A stretch of DNA of 8,683 nt from positions 1-8,683 of the forward strand of contig JABDOU010000034.1 of NCBI GenBank assembly GCA_013043085.1. The letters are read 5' to 3'. Source of the DNA: Acidimicrobiia bacterium (lineage in GTDB: Bacteria; Actinomycetota; Acidimicrobiia; Spongiisociales; SHLN01). The first letter of the stretch is position 1, and each line of letters starts with the position of its first letter. The notes beneath the pieces were generated by a model. It was not told the DNA's origin. It saw only the letters and a program-made list of their open reading frames with translations, and did not search any database. Positions 4,982-8,683 of this stretch are shown one piece after another. A program made the position numbers and the translations under genes.

Positions 4982-6399
4982 CAGACCGTTGCTTCGAGTT
5001 CCTGAGCTTTGGCCATGACCTGGTCGATTCCGCCGACCATATAGAACGCCTGCTCCGGAAGATGATCCAGTTCCCCGTCGACGATCATCTTGAAGCTGCG
5101 GACCGTGTCCTCCAACGGCACATACTCGCCGTCCTGGCCGGTAAAGACCTTTGCCACGAAGAATGGTTGTGACAGGAACCTCTGAATTCGGCGTGCCCGC
5201 CCGACGATCGCCTTGTCTTCCTCCGAGAGCTCGTCGATACCGAGGATGGCGATGATGTCTTGCAGATCCTTGTATCTCTGGAGGATCTGCTGGACTGCCG
5301 TCGCAACTGCGTAGTGCTCTTGACCTACGTACTGAGGATCCAGGATCCGGCTGGTCGAGTCGAGAGGATCTACCGCCGGATAGATACCGAGCTGGGTCAG
5401 CTGGCGGGACAAAACGGTGGTCGCGTCGAGGTGAGCAAACGTCGTGTGCGGAGCCGGGTCTGTGATGTCGTCCGCGGGCACATAGATCGCCTGCAGGGAA
5501 GTAATCGATTTGCCTCGCAATGAGGTGATTCTTTCCTGCAGCGTGCCCATCTCGCCGGACAACGTTGGCTGATAGCCAACGGCCGAAGGCATGCGGCCAA
5601 GGAGGGTGGACACTTCCGAACCCGCCTGGGTGAACCGAAACACGTTGTCGACAAACAACAAGACGTCCTGGCCCATCTCATCGCGGAAGTATTCGGCCAT
5701 TGTCAGGGCAGAAAGCGCCACCCGGAGCCGAACTCCAGGCGGTTCATCCATCTGGCCGAACACGAGCACCGCCTTGTCGATGACTCCTGATTCCTGCATC
5801 TCGAGAAACAGGTCGTTGCCCTCGCGGGTACGTTCGCCGACGCCGGCAAACACCGACACACCATCGTGCTCGGTCGCAACCCGGTGAATCATTTCGGTGA
5901 TCAAGACGGTCTTCCCGACGCCGGCTCCTCCGAACAGACCGATCTTTCCTCCCTTTACATAGGGTTGCAGGAGGTCGATGACCTTGATCCCTGTCTCGAA
6001 CATTTCGCGCTGCGGTTCCATGTCCTCGAATGCAGGCGGCGTGCGATGGATCGGCCAGAACTCTGTGAACTGGTCCGAAATGGACGGATCGTCAAGGGGT
6101 TCACCCCACATGTTGAAAATATGGCCAAGTACGGCGTTGCCAACGGGCACAGAAATCGAGGCCCCGGTGTTTCTCACCTCGGTGCCGCGCACCAGTCCGT
6201 CCGTAGCTTTCATCGCAATGGCACGAACGCGGTTGTCACCGAGGTGTTGTGCCACCTCGGCCATGATCGTGCTCTTTTCTCCGCCAACTTCGAGATCGAT
6301 TTCCAGAGCGTGCATCAGCTCGGGCATACCGGTGTTCGGGAACTCGCAGTCCACAACCGGGCCGGTGACTTTTACAACTCGTCCAATGCTCTCAGCCAT
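4981..6399 (-). CDS. atpD: F-type ATP synthase subunit beta (catalytic)
   Basis: This complete 472-residue catalytic subunit of F1 makes ATP from ADP and phosphate using rotation driven by the proton gradient. It has the N-terminal beta-barrel (IGRVVKVTGPVVDCEFP), the P-loop GGAGVGKT (157-164), the catalytic glutamate in GERTREGNDL (188-197, E189), Walker B LLFVDN (247-252), FRFTQAGSEVSTLLGR (254-269), PSAVGYQPTL (271-280), and DELSEED (389-395), through which beta contacts the central stalk. The wording MDEPPGVRLRVALSALTMAEYFRD is of actinobacterial type. The start has AAGGAG at 6408-6413 with an 8-base spacer. Sixteen bases separate it from the atpG stop, and it overlaps atpC by one base. 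Nothing suggests loss of function. Confidence 0.98.
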   Translation of the reverse strand: MAESIGRVVKVTGPVVDCEFPNTGMPELMHALEIDLEVGGEKSTIMAEVAQHLGDNRVRAIAMKATDGLVRGTEVRNTGASISVPVGNAVLGHIFNMWGEPLDDPSISDQFTEFWPIHRTPPAFEDMEPQREMFETGIKVIDLLQPYVKGGKIGLFGGAGVGKTVLITEMIHRVATEHDGVSVFAGVGERTREGNDLFLEMQESGVIDKAVLVFGQMDEPPGVRLRVALSALTMAEYFRDEMGQDVLLFVDNVFRFTQAGSEVSTLLGRMPSAVGYQPTLSGEMGTLQERITSLRGKSITSLQAIYVPADDITDPAPHTTFAHLDATTVLSRQLTQLGIYPAVDPLDSTSRILDPQYVGQEHYAVATAVQQILQRYKDLQDIIAILGIDELSEEDKAIVGRARRIQRFLSQPFFVAKVFTGQDGEYVPLEDTVRSFKMIVDGELDHLPEQAFYMVGGIDQVMAKAQELEATV

Positions 6400-6407
6400 C
6401 TGCTGAT

Positions 6408-6413
6408 CTCCTT
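6408..6413 (-). promoter_or_regulatory. ribosome-binding site of atpD
   Basis: On the - strand this reads AAGGAG, eight bases before the atpD ATG. It is the only strong, well-spaced Shine-Dalgarno sequence seen among the three atp starts in the window; atpG and atpC lack one. This fits the need for three beta copies per enzyme against one gamma and one epsilon. Confidence 0.65.
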
Positions 6414-6415
6414 AA

Positions 6416-7294
6416 CTACCTACCGGACAGCGCCTCGGCGCCACCCACGATTTCGCTGATCTCGGTGGTGATCTCTGCCTGACGGGCCTGGTTGGCCGTT
6501 CGGGTGAGAATCTTGGTCAAATCTTCGGCGTTCTCGGTTGCGGCCTTCATGGCCCGACGACGAGCGGCGTGCTCGGACGCCGATGCATTCAACAATGCGC
6601 CGAACACGGAGGCCTCGACATACCTCGGCAGCAACCGCCCGAGAATAACCTCAGGCGATGGCTCGTATGAGTAGGCCGCAGCAGTGGTCGCTGTTTCGGC
6701 GGTTTCATCTGAGGCAGGTGGTTCTACCGGCATCAACGTGAACTGGGCGACATCCTGGGTGAGAGCCGATTTGAACTCCGTGTAGTACACCAGCAGCGAC
6801 CGCACGTTCTCCCGCGCATAATCGTCTAGCACGATATTGGCGATCTGGCGGGCGTCACCGTAAACGGGACGGTCCGTCATGCCGAGAAATGCACGTTGAA
6901 TCTCATAACCGCGGTAGCGGAAATAGCCCTGAGCTTTCTTGCCTACCACGTACAGTCGGGGACGGTCGTCGAGCCGCTCGATGTAGCGCTCAGCCGCTCG
7001 AATCACGTTGGTGTTGTAAGCGCCGGCCAGTCCTCGATCGGACGTGATCACCATAACGCCGACATCTCCCGCACGGTCATCAGCGAGCAGAATGTGGTCT
7101 GAAGATCCAGATGCGGCAGCGACGTTACGAATAACGTTGCGCAGTTGCTGAACGTATGGAATCGACTTCGAGACTCGATCCTGAGCTTTGGCGATCTGGC
7201 TGGCAGCAATGAGTTCCATTGCTCGCGTGATCTTCATCGTCGACTTGACGCTCTTGATCCTGCGCCGGATGATGCGGAGCTCAGCCGAAGCCAT
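6416..7294 (-). CDS. atpG: F-type ATP synthase subunit gamma
   Basis: This complete 292-residue subunit forms the rotating central stalk of F1, with N- and C-terminal helices coiled inside the alpha3beta3 ring. The N-terminal helix (ELRIIRRRIKSVKSTMKITR, 5-24, then AMELIAASQIAKAQ) and the C-terminal helix (from about 226, including LTKILTRTANQARQAEITTE) are both present. The central Rossmann-like domain has VMVITSDRGLAGAYNTNV (80-97). Residues 193-208 are an Ala/Thr/Glu-rich stretch (PASDETAETATTAAAY), a variable loop position in the family. The start lies three bases after the atpA stop (TAG-CTC-ATG) with no clear Shine-Dalgarno sequence, so re-initiation by ribosomes finishing atpA is likely. 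The length is normal. Confidence 0.97.
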   Translation of the reverse strand: MASAELRIIRRRIKSVKSTMKITRAMELIAASQIAKAQDRVSKSIPYVQQLRNVIRNVAAASGSSDHILLADDRAGDVGVMVITSDRGLAGAYNTNVIRAAERYIERLDDRPRLYVVGKKAQGYFRYRGYEIQRAFLGMTDRPVYGDARQIANIVLDDYARENVRSLLVYYTEFKSALTQDVAQFTLMPVEPPASDETAETATTAAAYSYEPSPEVILGRLLPRYVEASVFGALLNASASEHAARRRAMKAATENAEDLTKILTRTANQARQAEITTEISEIVGGAEALSGR

Positions 7295-7297
7295 GAG

Positions 7298-8683
7298 CTA
7301 GCTGCCCGCGTCGAAGGAGTCGGTGAACTCGGAGATGACGGCATCAAGGCGATCACCCTCGGGCAAACCGTCGTGCACGATCTCGTCGAGCAGGCCCTGA
7401 TGGCGTGTCCTCATGAATTCGAGGAGTCCTGCCTCGGCATGCCGGATCTGGTCTACGGGTATTTTGTCGAAGTTTCCGTTCGTGACCGCATATATGGCAA
7501 CCACCTGCTCACCCACCGGAACGGGTGAAAATTGTGGCTGCTTGAGTACCTCGACAATGCGTCGCCCTCGTGCCAGCTGAGCTTGTGACGCGGCATCTAG
7601 CTCGGATGCGAACTCTGCAAACGCCTCCAGCTCACGAAACTGTGCAAGGTTTACACGAAGCGGCCCTGCCACCTTGCGCATCGACTTGATCTGAGCTGCA
7701 CCACCAACGCGTGAAACCGACGTTCCTGCGTCGATAGCGGGACGTACACCCGAGTAAAAAAGGTCGCCGTCGAGATAGATCTGGCCGTCGGTGATCGAGA
7801 TCACGTTGGTCGGAATGTAAGCCGACACGTCGCCCGCTTTGGTTTCAACGATCGGAAATCCTGTCATTGAGCCCCCGCCCAACTCATCGGAAACCTTTGC
7901 GCAGCGCTCCAGCAGGCGGCTGTGGAGGTAAAAGACGTCGCCGGGGTAGGCCTCTCGTCCTGGTGGCCGTCGCAGCAAGAGCGAAATCTCGCGGTAGGCG
8001 ATCGCCTGCTTGGAGAGATCGTCGAACACGATAAGAGCATGTTGGCCGTTGTACATCCAATGCTGACCGATGGCCGATCCGGCATACGGCGCGTACATCT
8101 GCAGCGCCGCAGGGGCTGAGGCGGGCGCATTGACCACAACGGTGTATTCCATGGCGCCGGCCTGCTCGAGAGCGTCGACAACTTCGGCAACGGTCGACGC
8201 CTTCTGCCCGATTGCCACGTAAATGCAGTTGACCCCCTGACCCTTCTGGTTCATGATCGTGTCGACGGCGATTGCGGTCTTACCCGTCTGGCGGTCGCCA
8301 ATAATGAGCTCGCGTTGGCCGCGTCCTATCGGGATCATGGAGTCGATGGCTTTGATACCGGTCTGCAGCGGCTCGTGGACGGGCTGGCGCTCAACGACTG
8401 ACGGCGCCTGCGTTTCGAGAAGGCGGGTTTCGGTAGTGAGAATCGGGCCCTTGCCATCAATCGGGTTGCCGAGGGGATCGATGACACGGCCGAGCATCGC
8501 ATCGCCGACCGGAATCGACAGAACCCTTCCTGTCTGCTTTACGGGGTCTCCTGCCTCGACGTGATTCGACTCGCCCATGAGGACCGAGCCGATCGAAGCC
8601 TCGTCGAGGTTGAGGGCAACACCGAGCAACCCTCCCGGAAATTCCAGAAGCTCCGACGCCATGACATTCGGCAAGCCTGTGAC
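7298..8683 (-). CDS. atpA: F-type ATP synthase subunit alpha, N-terminus cut by window edge
   Basis: The frame stays open to the right edge, giving 461 residues that begin VTGLPNVMASELLEFPGG. The TTG at 8672-8674 is not the start, since VTG precedes it in frame and the family normally has about 40-50 more residues. Alpha forms the non-catalytic nucleotide sites of F1. Visible motifs in fragment numbering are VGDAMLGRVIDPLGNPIDG (59-77), QTGIKAIDSMIPIGRGQRE (107-125) and the P-loop GDRQTGKT (129-136). Further on are the Walker B region LIVFDDLSKQA, RRPPGREAYPGDVFYLHSRL, and SVSRVGGAAQ with the arginine that reaches the catalytic site. The protein ends ISEFTDSFDAGS, without the long C-terminal extension known from mycobacterial alpha. 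It is directly followed by atpG. The operon's upstream genes, including atpH (delta), should lie beyond the edge. Confidence 0.97.
   Translation of the reverse strand, partial: VTGLPNVMASELLEFPGGLLGVALNLDEASIGSVLMGESNHVEAGDPVKQTGRVLSIPVGDAMLGRVIDPLGNPIDGKGPILTTETRLLETQAPSVVERQPVHEPLQTGIKAIDSMIPIGRGQRELIIGDRQTGKTAIAVDTIMNQKGQGVNCIYVAIGQKASTVAEVVDALEQAGAMEYTVVVNAPASAPAALQMYAPYAGSAIGQHWMYNGQHALIVFDDLSKQAIAYREISLLLRRPPGREAYPGDVFYLHSRLLERCAKVSDELGGGSMTGFPIVETKAGDVSAYIPTNVISITDGQIYLDGDLFYSGVRPAIDAGTSVSRVGGAAQIKSMRKVAGPLRVNLAQFRELEAFAEFASELDAASQAQLARGRRIVEVLKQPQFSPVPVGEQVVAIYAVTNGNFDKIPVDQIRHAEAGLLEFMRTRHQGLLDEIVHDGLPEGDRLDAVISEFTDSFDAGS

Noticed and set aside
5336..5348. Two adjacent GGATCC sites
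   Set aside because: They fall in the codons for the conserved SRILDPQ stretch of the beta subunit and are explained by coding constraint.
5866..6459. Long + strand open frame (197 codons) opposite atpD
   Set aside because: It is antisense to highly conserved beta-subunit sequence in a GC-rich gene, where such frames arise by codon bias; its translation shows no domain.
8672..8674. TTG as the start of the alpha subunit
   Set aside because: VTG precedes it in frame, matching the usual GLPN context of AtpA, and the gene clearly continues beyond the window.

Overview
This 8.7 kb window is a compact, gene-dense stretch of bacterial chromosome with moderately high GC. Several features suggest the phylum Actinomycetota, possibly an uncultured acidimicrobial-type lineage. 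The ATP synthase beta subunit has the actinobacterial wording MDEPPG and FRFTQAGSEVSTLLGRMPSAVGYQP. The gamma subunit starts with an RRRIKSVKSTMKITRAMELI-type helix. The 2-oxoglutarate:ferredoxin oxidoreductase is of the two-subunit KorAB type. The phylum call is fairly secure from remembered family patterns. The class call is only a guess. No mobile element, CRISPR array, tRNA or rRNA was seen.

Layout from left to right: (1) the 3' part of korA and all of korB on the + strand, overlapping by ATGA and encoding an iron-sulfur/thiamine-diphosphate enzyme for 2-oxoglutarate oxidation; (2) after a 43-base gap with a 12-base perfect palindrome, a + strand gene for an unrecognised 454-residue protein with one N-terminal membrane anchor, a long acidic linker and a beta-rich, OB-fold-like C-terminal domain; (3) rarA (mgsA) on the - strand, meeting the previous gene tail to tail so that one CTAG supplies both stop codons; (4) a 167-base divergent spacer with a possible leaderless promoter for rarA and a possible promoter, direct repeats and a strong ribosome-binding site for a 51-codon + strand gene encoding a single-pass membrane microprotein; (5) on the - strand, the 3' half of the F-type ATP synthase operon in the order atpA (cut by the window edge), atpG, atpD, atpC, with gaps of 3 and 16 bases and then a 1-base overlap.

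KorAB supplies succinyl-CoA and reduced ferredoxin. The F1 subunits alpha, gamma, beta and epsilon form the catalytic head, central stalk and regulatory subunit of the ATP synthase. RarA is a replication-fork maintenance ATPase with no obvious functional tie to either. Most of the window is ordinary housekeeping content, and I see no convincing new multi-gene system. The items most worth a second look are the unrecognised membrane-anchored acidic/OB-like protein, the membrane microprotein that converges on atpC, the epsilon subunit whose second C-terminal helix appears replaced by an acidic tail, and the probable leaderless start of rarA with a clamp-binding-like N-terminal motif.
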